A stretch of 64,000 nt of DNA from an uncultured Granulosicoccaceae bacterium (GCA_937981955.1 CALJNA010000087.1:29663-93662), one strand, 5' to 3'. Counted from the first letter of the stretch, positions 39,715 to 49,304 are shown. The notes: generated by a model not told the origin, from the sequence alone. Numbers and translations: made by a program.

Positions 39715-42036
39715 TCAGAGCGCCTGCTGCGTTTGTAACTTAGTGTCACCTTCCAATTGTGCTTGCAAGTCTTGCTTAAGGGAGACCATCTCTGAACTGA
39801 TAAGTTCATGCTCCAGAAATACGCTAATAGCCTCTTGATAGCCAATTTCGCTAATACGTTCGTAAGATTTGAATTCCATCAAAGGAATTTCACTGACATC
39901 GGGTTCAACCAGAATATCAAGCATGGCTTTGGTTTCGTTAAGTCTGATGATGCTTTTTATATCCGTTGAACGTAAAAGTGTTTCTACCAATCGAGGTATG
40001 CGGATTTTTTTCGCGAACGGATTAATGCGTGACATGAGTACATGCCATCCTGAAAGAGAAGTACCGTAGTTGTAATACTCCCGAATTTCAACGATCTGAC
40101 TTACGTTCACACCGATGATGCTGCCGCGACCCCCAAGTTGCTCTTGCATGATATCGACAGGGAAGGTATTCAATACTGCACCATCAATGAGTAGTTGTCC
40201 CGAAGGAGTTGGTACCGGCGAGAAAATTCCTGGCAGCGATATCGTGCTGCGCACGACACGCCATAGTGGTCCGCGATCGTGAATCACTTCTTTGCCATCC
40301 GCCAGATTTGATGACACGCAAAAAAAAGGTATCCACAAATCTTCTATTCGTACCTCTTTATAAACTTCATGGCAAAAGCGTGTGAGCTTCGCTGATTTCA
40401 GTAAGGATGCCAGTGGCAGGGTGTAGTCGAACAAGGCGCGCTTGTTTGCAAATACCCGTGAAAGACGATTGATGGCTTCGGTATCCAGACCCATTGCCAT
40501 TGAGGCACCTAACAGCCCGCCCATGCTGGAGCCGCCGATGTAGTCGATGTCGATGCCATGCTCTTCAATCACTTTCTGCACACCCAAATGTGCATATCCA
40601 CGTGCGCCGCCACCGCTGAATACAATACCGCGAGCGCAGCCACAAATACGCCGCGCCAAACGGGCCATGTGTTCTGCATCATCTATTCGGATGTGGTGAT
40701 AGGCATTAAGCTCGCGCTTGCGCAACCATCTTGCAGTGTGACTGGGCTGATCGGTTGATTTAGCGTGCAGCAAAACCAGATCAACTTTTCGATGGTAACG
40801 TGCGTTCTGAAGAATCTTGCGAAGGTCGTGTTCGATCTCACGCAGCTTTGATGAATTCTCTTTAGATGCATCGGCTAACAAGATAATTCTGTCTGCCCGA
40901 TTCAGGCACCGCTTGGTCCATGACGATAAGCTTGGGTCTGTCAGATAAAGGATTTCCTGGTAGCTGTTTTCCTTGTCGTCCAGCCATTCAGCTACCGCTG
41001 AATTAAATACGTCTGAAAAATCTGTCTGGGCAACACCTTTTTTCCCGTACAACGTATCGAAACCACGTGCATCGAGTAACAGCGGATTACCGATTGTTCG
41101 CATTTCACGCTTAAGCTGGTGCAAAAAGCGTCGTAAAGGCAGGCGTCGATCAAGCGGGATGATCGCGATAGCCTGATCTTTAAAGGACTCACTTGTTCGT
41201 CGGGATTTTTCTACATGCCTTTGAACGATTAACTTTGATAACGGCATGAGCATGTTCGGTTGTTGCGCGATCAGCTCGTGGAACAAGGCTTTATTCAGAA
41301 AGGCAACGGTCGATTCTCGTATGGCGTAAACAGTGGCTGAACGCACTGAGTCAGATAGCAGTGCCTGTTCACCAACGGTTTCGGGTGCGCGTACTTCTGC
41401 AAGCACCACGGTGTTGTTTTCCTCATTGACGGTTTCAACCTGAAGCCGCCCCGACACCACGATATGCAGCCCGTCTGCCTCATCACCTTCTTCAATCAGT
41501 ACTTCACCACTGGTGTAGTGCCGAATATCCGTGCCGTCGAGCAAGTCGTTCATTGCTTCGGTGGTGATATCACCGAACATGTCAAGAAACACCTTGGCCA
41601 GCATGACCCGACGTGAAAGTTCTGCAGCTGTGTCGTACACATGCGCAAGAATGGTCGGATTGATATTGGCTAACAACTCAAAGGCAAAACGGGGGAATCG
41701 TGCAACACGCGTATTTTTTGTGGCAATTGCTGTGACAAGATGAGACCCACCGTTTAGTACCGCGAAATCACCGGCGGTTTCTCCTTTGTGCCTGGAGTGA
41801 AGGTAGAAATTAACCTCGGACTGGCCGCCAGGCAGATGCAGACGCAGTTCGCCTTCCATAACCAGAAAAAGATTTTCTGATTGGTGGCCCTCCGTAAAAA
41901 GTGCGTCTCCTTCGTCCAGTTCCGTAAAACTGATATGCGGAGTCAGCGTTTCCCAGCGCTCTTCATCGATAGACTGCACCAGCGGCAGCTTCTTCAAAGC
42001 TTTTAGGTTCTTGGATTCACTGTTACGCGGGATCAT
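39715..42036 (-). CDS. NTE-like patatin phospholipase with two cyclic-nucleotide-binding-type domains
   Basis: A 773-aa protein. Two tandem cNMP-binding-type domains occupy roughly residues 15-140 (LDEGDALFTEGHQSENLFLVM) and 150-280 (YTSGEVLIEEGDEADGLHIVVSG). A patatin domain follows: GGGARGYAHLGVQ, the nucleophile in YIGGSSMGGLLGASMAMG, and the DGA motif in LIDGAVLNTFPVDIM. This is the bacterial counterpart of neuropathy target esterase, a lysophospholipase. The track start at 42063 is a TTG; the ATG at 42036 (MIPRNSESKN) has CAAGAG upstream. Membrane segments are absent, so it is cytoplasmic or peripheral. Confidence 0.87.
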   Translation of the reverse strand: MIPRNSESKNLKALKKLPLVQSIDEERWETLTPHISFTELDEGDALFTEGHQSENLFLVMEGELRLHLPGGQSEVNFYLHSRHKGETAGDFAVLNGGSHLVTAIATKNTRVARFPRFAFELLANINPTILAHVYDTAAELSRRVMLAKVFLDMFGDITTEAMNDLLDGTDIRHYTSGEVLIEEGDEADGLHIVVSGRLQVETVNEENNTVVLAEVRAPETVGEQALLSDSVRSATVYAIRESTVAFLNKALFHELIAQQPNMLMPLSKLIVQRHVEKSRRTSESFKDQAIAIIPLDRRLPLRRFLHQLKREMRTIGNPLLLDARGFDTLYGKKGVAQTDFSDVFNSAVAEWLDDKENSYQEILYLTDPSLSSWTKRCLNRADRIILLADASKENSSKLREIEHDLRKILQNARYHRKVDLVLLHAKSTDQPSHTARWLRKRELNAYHHIRIDDAEHMARLARRICGCARGIVFSGGGARGYAHLGVQKVIEEHGIDIDYIGGSSMGGLLGASMAMGLDTEAINRLSRVFANKRALFDYTLPLASLLKSAKLTRFCHEVYKEVRIEDLWIPFFCVSSNLADGKEVIHDRGPLWRVVRSTISLPGIFSPVPTPSGQLLIDGAVLNTFPVDIMQEQLGGRGSIIGVNVSQIVEIREYYNYGTSLSGWHVLMSRINPFAKKIRIPRLVETLLRSTDIKSIIRLNETKAMLDILVEPDVSEIPLMEFKSYERISEIGYQEAISVFLEHELISSEMVSLKQDLQAQLEGDTKLQTQQAL

Positions 42037-42406
42037 GGATAACTCTTGGGCATGGTTTCGCAAGCGGGCAGGGCGTTAACCTGATTCCGCGCACCTCAAT
42101 GAAAATAGTGAATCAGTTCTCATTATCTTGCAACATGATTTCTCGCTAAATTACAGTCTTTTATCGGCCGAATGTTCAGTCCCTGCGGTTTTCAAGTGCG
42201 TAAATGCAGCTGGAATCCGGTTTAACGTGCAGCGATCCACAGCTCGATTGGCTGTATTTGCGCAGAGCGATAAAGCGGGTTCGGCCTGATTAGTCAGAAT
42301 TGGAGTCGGATCGCTGTCGCTTATTTGTGGATTCTGTGGAGTTTGGCTGATGAATTTGTGGGTGTACAGACCAGATATATCAATGATGCTGTGCGGATTG
42401 GATGGC
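42037..42406. other. Gene-free stretch between the patatin and DUF3047 genes
   Basis: About 370 bases with both flanking genes on the minus strand. Open frames here run against the composition of a real gene, including one that overlaps the DUF3047 end. A short palindrome CTGATTAGTCAG is present near 42285-42296. No promoter or RNA gene could be supported. Confidence 0.4.
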
Positions 42407-43066
42407 TTAGTTATTTTCAAATACAATTCCGCCAAAGTAGGCGGTACCCACCTGTGATGCGTTATCACCATCCACCATGACAGCATAACCACTGAGTTTT
42501 TTTACATCGACATTAAAAAACTGTTTGAAATCATCTGCCACATTGCGCCGCTGACTGGTCCAGTGTTCTGCCAACTGGTTGCCCGATTGCACCGCTACCA
42601 TCATTGATTTGTCGGTGAACGGACTCTGCCAGGCAGTATTGAGTGGTTGATTGGATGACCAGACATAATTGATCGCGATGGTTTCCCAGGGCAGTAAACC
42701 GGTTTGCGCGGTCACGTACAGCCTGGCCGGAAAGTCGTCTCCTTCGCGTGTTGTCTCATCGATATCGTTATAGGTAGATTCAATTTTCCAGGACCATTCA
42801 AGCCATGGAGTCATGGTGAGATCGATAGCCTGTTCTTTATAAAGGACCGAAGCGGTTTTATTAGCGCTGGCTTTGAGGACCTTGGTGCCCTGATCGACCA
42901 CAAGTGTGTAGTCGGTGTTGCCCACAAAAGATTTTTCCTGCCATGCCGTCAGCGTCTCATCAGCAAAGGGCTTGGTTTCACCTTCGCCTTCACTGGCGAA
43001 CAGTGGCTGAACCGCGAGCAAGCTGGCGGTTACTAGCAATTGGAATTTCGAATCGATCAAAAGCAT
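42407..43066 (-). CDS. DUF3047 family exported protein
   Basis: A 219-aa protein with a signal peptide (LLVTASLLAVQPLFA). It fits DUF3047: TPWLEWSWKIES near residue 90, DDFPARLYVTAQTG near 110, then WETIAINYVW and a C-terminal YAVMVDGDNAS. Function unknown, probably periplasmic, and beta-rich. It is divergent from the heme A synthase gene with a 111-base gap. Confidence 0.78.
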   Translation of the reverse strand: MLLIDSKFQLLVTASLLAVQPLFASEGEGETKPFADETLTAWQEKSFVGNTDYTLVVDQGTKVLKASANKTASVLYKEQAIDLTMTPWLEWSWKIESTYNDIDETTREGDDFPARLYVTAQTGLLPWETIAINYVWSSNQPLNTAWQSPFTDKSMMVAVQSGNQLAEHWTSQRRNVADDFKQFFNVDVKKLSGYAVMVDGDNASQVGTAYFGGIVFENN

Positions 43067-43177
43067 GCTTATCGGAGTCAGAGCTCAGGGGAAAAGTTCA
43101 TTATGCCCCGTATTAGCAGCGTCCAAATGTGCATTATTCCCGTAAAATAGTCATCCGAATACGCGATTCTGAGACCA

Positions 43178-44173
43178 ATGTCTGAAACCATCAAAACCCG
43201 TCGATTCTGGATTTTCGCAGCTGGCACCATTGTCACCATATACGCGCTAATTCTGGTTGGGGGTATTGTGCGCGCAACCGGTTCAGGGATGGGTTGCCCG
43301 GATTGGCCAACCTGCTTTGGTCGCTGGATACCTCCAACCAGCGAATCGCAGCTTCCAGCCAACTACCAGCAAATTTATGCTGATCGCGGCTACCTTGAAA
43401 CGACGTTTAATGTACGTAAAACCTGGACCGAATACCTCAATCGTTTGCTCGGTGTCTTCACCGGTTTCACCATATTACTCACTCTGCTTTTCTCACTGCC
43501 GTTTCGTCGTCATGATGCAACCGTAACGTGGCTCGCGCTGGCTGGGTTCGTTCTGGTTTGCGTGCAGGGCTGGCTTGGATCCAGAGTGGTGGCGAGTAAT
43601 CTGCATCCCGGACTCATCACCTTGCATATGTTGTTGGCGCAGGTGATTGTCGGATTGGTGATCGCCGCAATTATAAGATCAGCTCGACCTCACTTCAGAC
43701 AGATAAGCACAGAGCGACTATCCAGATTCGCATACCCGTTAATTGTACTGGCGATGGTGCTTGGGTTGTTGCAACTGGTATTGGGTACACAGGTTAGAGA
43801 GGCAGTCGATCTGATCGCCAAGCAAAGTAACTATGTGAACCGGCATTTGTGGATAGATAATTTGCCGATGATTTTCTCCGTGCATAAATATTTCGCAATT
43901 GCACTGGTTGTGCTTAATGGCTGGATAATTTTGCACCTTGTTTCGCATACCGCTTCAACTGTACTGCAATGGCTTAACTGGTTTCTGGCGTTTCTTATTC
44001 TTGGAACCATCGTGATGGGAATGTCCATGGATAAACTCAACTTGCCGATTTATGCACAGCCGTTGCATCTTTGGATGGCATCGCTGATTTTCGGGTCTCA
44101 GCTGGCAATAATGATGATTTTGCGATATGCAAGATCGACCAACGCTATTGGAAACGTCGTAACGGCAACTTGA
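43178..44173 (+). CDS. ctaA: Heme A synthase (Cox15/CtaA)
   Basis: An eight-helix membrane enzyme that oxidizes the methyl group of heme O to make heme A for cytochrome oxidase. 331 aa. The first extracytoplasmic loop has the Cys pair in GSGMGCPDWPTCFGRW. Heme-ligand histidines are likely in LHPGLITLHMLLAQ and later VHKYFAIALVV and QPLHLWMASL. Neither ctaB nor oxidase subunits are adjacent in this window. Presence implies an aa3-type terminal oxidase, hence aerobic respiration. Confidence 0.9.
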   Translation: MSETIKTRRFWIFAAGTIVTIYALILVGGIVRATGSGMGCPDWPTCFGRWIPPTSESQLPANYQQIYADRGYLETTFNVRKTWTEYLNRLLGVFTGFTILLTLLFSLPFRRHDATVTWLALAGFVLVCVQGWLGSRVVASNLHPGLITLHMLLAQVIVGLVIAAIIRSARPHFRQISTERLSRFAYPLIVLAMVLGLLQLVLGTQVREAVDLIAKQSNYVNRHLWIDNLPMIFSVHKYFAIALVVLNGWIILHLVSHTASTVLQWLNWFLAFLILGTIVMGMSMDKLNLPIYAQPLHLWMASLIFGSQLAIMMILRYARSTNAIGNVVTAT

Positions 44174-44277
44174 AAGAGCGTTTCTAATCGCGTTAGACTA
44201 CCTCTGAGCCAAGGAGCTGGCTCGACTCTGCCTGGCAGAGAACATCGATACAAACATTTGAACAAGGAGGTTCAAAC

Positions 44278-44739
44278 ATGTGTACTTTTTCACCTGAAAT
44301 TCAATTCGATACTCAAGTTTTCACTCCGCGCCTGCTGCTGCGCTCGCTGTTGATTGTTTTGCTACTCATGCTCATTGAGCCTGGATTGAAGTCAAGCCTT
44401 CTTGCAGATCAGCTGCTGGATATCAATACCGCCAGCCCTGCCATGCTGGCCGAACGTTTACCCGGAATCGGACCTGCGAAGGCAAAGGCGATTGTTGTCT
44501 ATCGCGAACAGCACGGCGCGTTCGAAAAGCTCGACACACTAATACAGGTGAAAGGCATTGGCCCGCGTACGCTTGAGAAAATTCGCCAATACTTGTTTGT
44601 TGATAAACAACCGATGCAGCAAAGCGGAAACAACCCCAACCCAGATCCGAGAACCTCGCAACTTGCAAAGGATAAAAGAGCGAAGACGGCAGTTCGGGCG
44701 ATAGTCAATATGGCAAAACGAGCAAATGCGAATAACTAG
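44278..44739 (+). CDS. comEA: ComEA-like helix-hairpin-helix DNA-binding protein
   Basis: A 153-aa protein with an N-terminal membrane anchor (LLIVLLLMLIEPGL) and the ComEA HhH repeat pair: LDINTASPAMLAERLPGIGP and DTLIQVKGIGPRTLEKI. ComEA-type proteins bind double-stranded DNA in the periplasm during natural transformation. The C-terminal 50 residues are basic and low-complexity. A perfect AAGGAGG lies 8 bases before the ATG. No other competence gene is in the window, so the role in uptake is not shown. Confidence 0.8.
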   Translation: MCTFSPEIQFDTQVFTPRLLLRSLLIVLLLMLIEPGLKSSLLADQLLDINTASPAMLAERLPGIGPAKAKAIVVYREQHGAFEKLDTLIQVKGIGPRTLEKIRQYLFVDKQPMQQSGNNPNPDPRTSQLAKDKRAKTAVRAIVNMAKRANANN

Positions 44740-44770
44740 CGTGTACATCCGCTAGTCACGAAGTGCGAGG

Positions 44771-44790
44771 TAACCAGGTGTAACTGGTTA
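44771..44790. terminator. 7-bp hairpin between converging comEA-like and apt genes
   Basis: TAACCAG (44771-44777) pairs perfectly with CTGGTTA (44784-44790) around GTGTAA. The right arm overlaps the apt stop codon. Without a T-run it is a weak terminator at best. Confidence 0.3.
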
Positions 44791-45336
44791 ATCGCCGTCG
44801 AATTCGCACAGGGTGTGTACATCTGCGCCTAGTGACTCAATCAGCTTTTTACCGCCAAGTGCAGGAAGATCGATGATAAAAGCGCAACCAATGAGTTCCG
44901 CATTTGCTCGTTGAATTAATTTGATCCCCGCCTCGCAGGTTCCACCGGTGGCTATCAGATCGTCGACCAGCAAGACCCGCTCACCTTTTACGAAGGCATC
45001 GGTGTGCATTTCCATGGTCGCTTCACCATATTCGAGTGTGTAGTCTTCATGGATAGTTTCACCCGGCAGCTTGCCCTGTTTTCGGATTGGAACAAATCCA
45101 ACAGATAGCTGATGAGCAATCGCCCCGCCAAGAATAAAGCCACGTGCTTCGAGCGCTGCGACTTTGTCGATGGGTTGACCGGCGAATGGGTGCAGCAACA
45201 TGTCCACCGCCATCCTGAATCCGCGTGGATCCTGAAATAAGGTGCTGACATCGCGAAATTGAATGCCTGGCTTTGGATAGTCCGGTATCGTACGGATAAA
45301 ATCTTCGATTTTCATGGTTGGTTCTGGTGTTGACAT
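44788..45336 (-). CDS. apt: Adenine phosphoribosyltransferase
   Basis: Salvages adenine to AMP. 182 aa with the standard features: [19 protein letters not shown] at the N terminus, [12 protein letters not shown], and the PRPP-binding motif [14 protein letters not shown]. The start is uncertain: 45336 ([13 protein letters not shown]), 45315 (MKIEDF) and 45363 are all open; 45363 has an AAGG 12 bases upstream. It converges with the comEA-like gene. Confidence 0.92.
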   Translation of the reverse strand: MSTPEPTMKIEDFIRTIPDYPKPGIQFRDVSTLFQDPRGFRMAVDMLLHPFAGQPIDKVAALEARGFILGGAIAHQLSVGFVPIRKQGKLPGETIHEDYTLEYGEATMEMHTDAFVKGERVLLVDDLIATGGTCEAGIKLIQRANAELIGCAFIIDLPALGGKKLIESLGADVHTLCEFDGD

Positions 45337-45447
45337 CGACGTTTGTTGATAGAAGAGTAACATTTGTTAAGCCTTGCACCAGATTTACAGGCTCATTCAT
45401 GGTGCGTGATAAAATCGCCCAACCTTTAACTTGTATTGGATAGTTGT

Positions 45448-46137
45448 ATGAATCTTGTCGGAACGCTCGGAAAAATGTTGTTAAGTGGTGCCATGTCTCG
45501 CGGTGGAGCAGGTGCGGGTGGGCTTGGTAGTCTGCTTGGTGGGCTCACGGGTGGACAGGGAGGTGCTCAAGGTGGACTGGGAGACTTGCTTGGTCAGTTG
45601 CAGGGCGGTCAAGCCGGTGCAGGTCAGGCAGGTGGTGCAGGTGGGTTACTTGGTGCTCTGTTAGGCGGTGGCGCAGGTGCACAAGCTCAATCTGGTGGGG
45701 CTGGTGACATGGGGTCTTTGCTTGGTTCAGCTTTGGGACAACAGGCTCCCGGTGCGCAGCAAGCGCCCCAGGCTACAACTCAGCAAACGGACCAGGCAGC
45801 GCTATTGATTCGTGCCATGGTGAATGCTGCGAAATGTGATGGAACGGTTGATGAGCAGGAGCAGCAGAAGATCGTTGGCAAACTGGGTGAGATTGGTCCG
45901 GAGGAGGCTGCTTTTATCCGCGCCGAAATGCAGGCGCCGCTTGATGTTGACGGCTTCATTCGAAGCGTACCGCGCGGACTTGAGCAACAGGTATACGTGT
46001 TGTCTCTAATGACAGTCAATCTGGATTCCAAACCGGAAGCAGATTATCTCGACCAACTGGCCAAAGGGTTTAACATTTCAGAACAGGCCAGTAATCAAAT
46101 ACACGATCAGCTTGGCGTGCCTCAGCTATACAGTTAA
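45448..46137 (+). CDS. DUF533/YebE-like protein with a glycine-rich region
   Basis: A 229-aa protein. The first 20 residues (MNLVGTLGKMLLSGAM) could be a weak amphipathic or membrane segment, then a glycine/glutamine-rich low-complexity stretch (GGLGSLLGGLTGGQGG and similar) to about residue 100, and a C-terminal TerB-like helical domain (LLIRAMVNAAKCDGTVDEQE) as in DUF533. The ATG at 45448 was chosen over a TTG at 45436. Function unknown; YebE-type proteins are envelope-stress associated. Confidence 0.75.
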   Translation: MNLVGTLGKMLLSGAMSRGGAGAGGLGSLLGGLTGGQGGAQGGLGDLLGQLQGGQAGAGQAGGAGGLLGALLGGGAGAQAQSGGAGDMGSLLGSALGQQAPGAQQAPQATTQQTDQAALLIRAMVNAAKCDGTVDEQEQQKIVGKLGEIGPEEAAFIRAEMQAPLDVDGFIRSVPRGLEQQVYVLSLMTVNLDSKPEADYLDQLAKGFNISEQASNQIHDQLGVPQLYS

Positions 46138-46193
46138 GGGAATCCCGCGTTGTGGTCAATATTTGCTGTGTCAATATTTATAGGGAGATCGGA

Positions 46194-47729
46194 ATGAAAC
46201 GTATACTTGGTTTGTTGCTGTTGTGGTTGCCAATAACTGCATTTGCGAATGTCACGTTCTATGGTCAGTGTAACTACAAAGGCCCGGGGGTCACTTTGGG
46301 TGTGGGTGAGTACAGTGCAGCTGAACTTAACAACGTGGGCATTCCGGAAGATGCCATAGCATCGGTCAAGGTGCCGGAAGGTTTTTCCGTTACCTTGCAT
46401 GAGAATGATGGTTTTCAAGGCCGCTACGGCACGCTGAAGAAAAACGATGCCTGTCTTGATAACAATGGCTTTAGTAATCTTGTTAGTTCTTTGTCAATTA
46501 AAAGTACAACGGTGGTTGAAGGATTTGGCAAAAACAAGTCAGACTCGCTCGGCACAACAGCGTTAGCGCCTAAAAAGCCTCAGGGTAATGCTACAAAGAC
46601 AATTCAGGTATTCACTGACTGTAACTATGCCGGCCGTTCTGCACAGCTGCTTGTGGGTGACTACAATCTCTCGCAGTTAAAACGGCTTGGAATCGGAAAT
46701 AACGATATTTCGTCGGTTAAAGTGCCAAAAGGTATGAGCGTGGTTGTTTATGAGAACGATTTTTTGCGTGGTGATTCTGCTTCTGCGTCGAACGATGTTC
46801 CTTGTATCGACACCGGCTCTTTTGCCAATCGCATCACCTCTGTTACGGTAACCGATAGCGGTTCGGAGCTTGCAGCTGCGCCAAAAAATATCATCAAATC
46901 TGGAGTGACTGTTCACACTGAGTGCGACTATGGCGGTGCATCGGCAAACTTGCGTGAAGGCGAATACACAAATGCGCAACTTAATGCGCTGGGTATCAAC
47001 AACAACTCCATATCATCGGTTCAGGTAGCTGAGGGTTATCAGGTTGATCTTTATATCAACGATTTTCAACGTGGTGATTCGGGCATGCTGGACACAAGCA
47101 GTCCGTGTCTGGCGGGTCGATACAACGAGGCGGTAACTTCGGTTGTGGTTCGCCGTAAAGCCAGTGCCACCGCAGCTACCCCGGCTATTACGCTATACAC
47201 ACACTGCAACTACAGAGGCGGCAGTGTGCAGTTGCCTGCTGGTCAATACGACAGACAAGCTCTGAAGGATAAGCTGGTTGGAGAAAATACCGTTTCATCA
47301 ATTAAGCTAACTGCAGGTTTCCGTGCAACGATATTTGATGGTCCGGCCTACGACGGAAAAAGTCTGGTACTAACGAGTGATGATGACTGCCTTGATAACG
47401 ATGAAATGAATGAGAAATTGTCATCGATTCTGATTGAGAGTACAGCTCGTCGTAATGCTGGTGGTATCGGAGATTTTGTTGCACAACCGAATCAGAGCAA
47501 CACATCAAAATCAGATGACTTGATTGCGGGCCTGACATGCGTTCAGGACTTTGTTGAGAAGAATGTGTGTGACGAGAAACGCTGGTCTACTATGGAGCGG
47601 CGCTGTAATTTGGCTCGAGTCGAAGAACTCAGCGATGGATATTTGCAAGGGCATGTTAATGCCGGTAATTGTAACGCTGAACTTTGGGACGAGTTGGTTC
47701 GACGTACAGCGAATCCGCACTTGCGTTAA
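46194..47729 (+). CDS. Secreted protein with four beta-gamma crystallin domains
   Basis: A 511-aa exported protein. After a signal peptide (MKRILGLLLLWLPITAFA) there are four tandem beta-gamma crystallin-like domains of about 85 residues, each with a Cys-x-Tyr start (YGQCNYKG, FTDCNYAG, HTECDYGG, YTHCNYRG) and a second conserved Cys near the middle or end. Each has a Greek-key-like SSVKV or SSIKL strand. A C-terminal domain of about 65 residues is cysteine-rich (LTCVQDFVEKNVCDEKRW, RRCNLARVEE, NAGNCNAELW). GGGAG precedes the ATG at 46194. Such proteins usually bind calcium; the N/D-x-x-S/T-S calcium motif is only partly visible here (NNDISSV, NNNSISSV). Function unknown. Confidence 0.82.
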   Translation: MKRILGLLLLWLPITAFANVTFYGQCNYKGPGVTLGVGEYSAAELNNVGIPEDAIASVKVPEGFSVTLHENDGFQGRYGTLKKNDACLDNNGFSNLVSSLSIKSTTVVEGFGKNKSDSLGTTALAPKKPQGNATKTIQVFTDCNYAGRSAQLLVGDYNLSQLKRLGIGNNDISSVKVPKGMSVVVYENDFLRGDSASASNDVPCIDTGSFANRITSVTVTDSGSELAAAPKNIIKSGVTVHTECDYGGASANLREGEYTNAQLNALGINNNSISSVQVAEGYQVDLYINDFQRGDSGMLDTSSPCLAGRYNEAVTSVVVRRKASATAATPAITLYTHCNYRGGSVQLPAGQYDRQALKDKLVGENTVSSIKLTAGFRATIFDGPAYDGKSLVLTSDDDCLDNDEMNEKLSSILIESTARRNAGGIGDFVAQPNQSNTSKSDDLIAGLTCVQDFVEKNVCDEKRWSTMERRCNLARVEELSDGYLQGHVNAGNCNAELWDELVRRTANPHLR

Positions 47730-47736
47730 ACATTAT

Positions 47737-47761
47737 CAAGTGCCGGGGAACCCGGCACTTG
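47737..47761 (+). terminator. 11-bp hairpin after the beta-gamma crystallin gene
   Basis: CAAGTGCCGGG (47737-47747) pairs perfectly with CCCGGCACTTG (47751-47761) around GAA, 8 bases after the stop. No T-run follows; likely a terminator or mRNA-stabilising hairpin. Confidence 0.6.
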
Positions 47762-47831
47762 ATCGAATTGCAACTCAATTGAGGCTGCGCATTCGACTAC
47801 ACTCTATGAAACCGCCTGGTTGGAAGCACAC

Positions 47832-48476
47832 ATGATAAATCGATCTTTACCTGCGATATTTACCGTTTCACTGTTTCTGTTGTCCTCCTGCACCACAGTG
47901 AAATACAACACGCTCGAAAAAATAGGTATCCACAAGCGTGACCTACTGGTAGCGAATGTAAAAGATGCACGTGATGCTCAAAAAGATGCACAGGAACAAT
48001 TTAAAGATGCGCTCGAGCGTTTTGGGTCAGTGGTCGAAATTGAGGAGACAGGATTAAAAAAAGCCTACAACCGACTTAGTGACGAATATGACGATAGCAA
48101 GGATGCGGCAGAAGAGGTTTCTGATGAGATTGACGATGTACAGGAAGTGGCAGAAGATTTATTCAAGGAGTGGAATTCAGAAATTGATGAGTACACTGAC
48201 GCCAATTTAAAGCGAAGCAGTCAGCAGCAACTGCGAGACACCCAGTCCAGGTACAAAGACATGCTTACTACAATGGAAGCCGCAGAACGAAGCATGCAAC
48301 CCGTGCTGGACACATTTAAAAATAACGTTTTGTTTCTTAAACATAACCTGAATGCGCAAGCGGTTGGTTCGTTAAAAGGTACGTTCACCAATCTGGAGAG
48401 TGACATAGATCGATTGATCGAACAAATGAATCGATCTATTGAACGTTCTAACCAGTTCATCGCTGAAATGCAGTAA
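47832..48476 (+). CDS. DUF2959 lipoprotein
   Basis: A 214-aa lipoprotein with the lipobox in LFLLSSCTTVKY. The mature part is a long coiled-coil-like helical bundle (DARDAQKDAQEQFKDALERF, AYNRLSDEYDDSKDAAEEV) ending in MNRSIERSNQFIAEMQ, which fits the DUF2959 family. The ATG at 47832 is used; the earlier start is a TTG. Function unknown; a structural envelope role is plausible. Followed by a DUF2288 gene in the same direction. Confidence 0.78.
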   Translation: MINRSLPAIFTVSLFLLSSCTTVKYNTLEKIGIHKRDLLVANVKDARDAQKDAQEQFKDALERFGSVVEIEETGLKKAYNRLSDEYDDSKDAAEEVSDEIDDVQEVAEDLFKEWNSEIDEYTDANLKRSSQQQLRDTQSRYKDMLTTMEAAERSMQPVLDTFKNNVLFLKHNLNAQAVGSLKGTFTNLESDIDRLIEQMNRSIERSNQFIAEMQ

Positions 48477-48493
48477 AGATCCAATAGCCCGAT

Positions 48494-48844
48494 ATGGTAG
48501 ATAAACCTGAATCAGTGGATTCGCCGGACAGCGAGGCAGAATTGTCCATCGAAGCCAAATTGAATCTCGAAACCGGCGTTATCGAGTGGAGCGAGCTGGT
48601 GCGTCACTTTGCCAGAGGGGTTGTTATCAAGGTCGAAACTGGGCTCGATCTGATTGAAGTTGCTGACTGTCTGGCGAAGGACGACACAGAACAACTGCAG
48701 TTATGGCTTGAAAACAAGTCGGTATCCAGAGCGTCCGACGATGATGCCAGAGACTGGACCGCGCGTGAGCCGCTTTTTTGGTGCGTCGTTACCGCGCCAT
48801 GGGTGCTAGTGCAGGAAAAATCTGATCATATGACTGTCCACTAG
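48494..48844 (+). CDS. DUF2288 family protein
   Basis: A 116-aa cytoplasmic protein matching the DUF2288 pattern: EAKLNLETGVIEWSELVRHF, then VETGLDLIEVADCLAKDD and the C-terminal LFWCVVTAPWVLVQE. No function known. 17 bases after the DUF2959 lipoprotein gene, likely co-transcribed. Confidence 0.8.
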   Translation: MVDKPESVDSPDSEAELSIEAKLNLETGVIEWSELVRHFARGVVIKVETGLDLIEVADCLAKDDTEQLQLWLENKSVSRASDDDARDWTAREPLFWCVVTAPWVLVQEKSDHMTVH

Positions 48845-48908
48845 TACTTTGGTCTTAGGCTATTGCTGTGCTAGCCTGTATCGGGCTTCTTGAAAATAGG
48901 TTGCTGAG

Positions 48909-49304
48909 ATGAGAACACATTTGCGCACATTAGTCGTTTTGTTTTCACTGGGTTATTCGGTTGTCGCCGCTACTGGAATTCAGGCCAATGATAAAGTCGA
49001 TGGGCATATAGACGAAACCAGCTTTTCCTACGCCGAGCGCTGGTCATTGCAGCGACAGGTCATGTCCATGCCCGGTGTTATGCTCGATATGTCTGGTTTG
49101 ACCGACAGTGGCTACGTCTGGAAAAATGATGTTCTGTGGGAGGGTGAAAGCTTGCCCGATAATGAAGACTGGTATACGGCCGGCTTTTATTTTAAAAGAG
49201 ATGGTTACAAAGGCGTCTGGTTACAATATACCTTTCAAAGAGACGAAAGCACCGGTGCACTTCGCGGTTTCAAGCGATACTATGGTAGTCGCACATTTCG
49301 CTAA
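48909..49304 (+). CDS. Small exported protein of unknown function
   Basis: A 131-aa protein with a signal peptide (LVVLFSLGYSVVAATGIQA) and a mature domain rich in aromatic residues (YVWKNDVLWEGES, WYTAGFYFKRDGYKG, FKRYYGSRTFR). I recognise no family. It is followed by the convergent GGDEF-EAL gene. A short AGG lies before the ATG. Confidence 0.6.
   Translation: MRTHLRTLVVLFSLGYSVVAATGIQANDKVDGHIDETSFSYAERWSLQRQVMSMPGVMLDMSGLTDSGYVWKNDVLWEGESLPDNEDWYTAGFYFKRDGYKGVWLQYTFQRDESTGALRGFKRYYGSRTFR

Noticed and set aside
42151..42492. 113-aa minus-strand open frame after DUF3047
   Set aside because: It overlaps the end of the DUF3047 gene in another frame, has Pro/Thr/Ser-rich low-complexity sequence and no recognisable start context.
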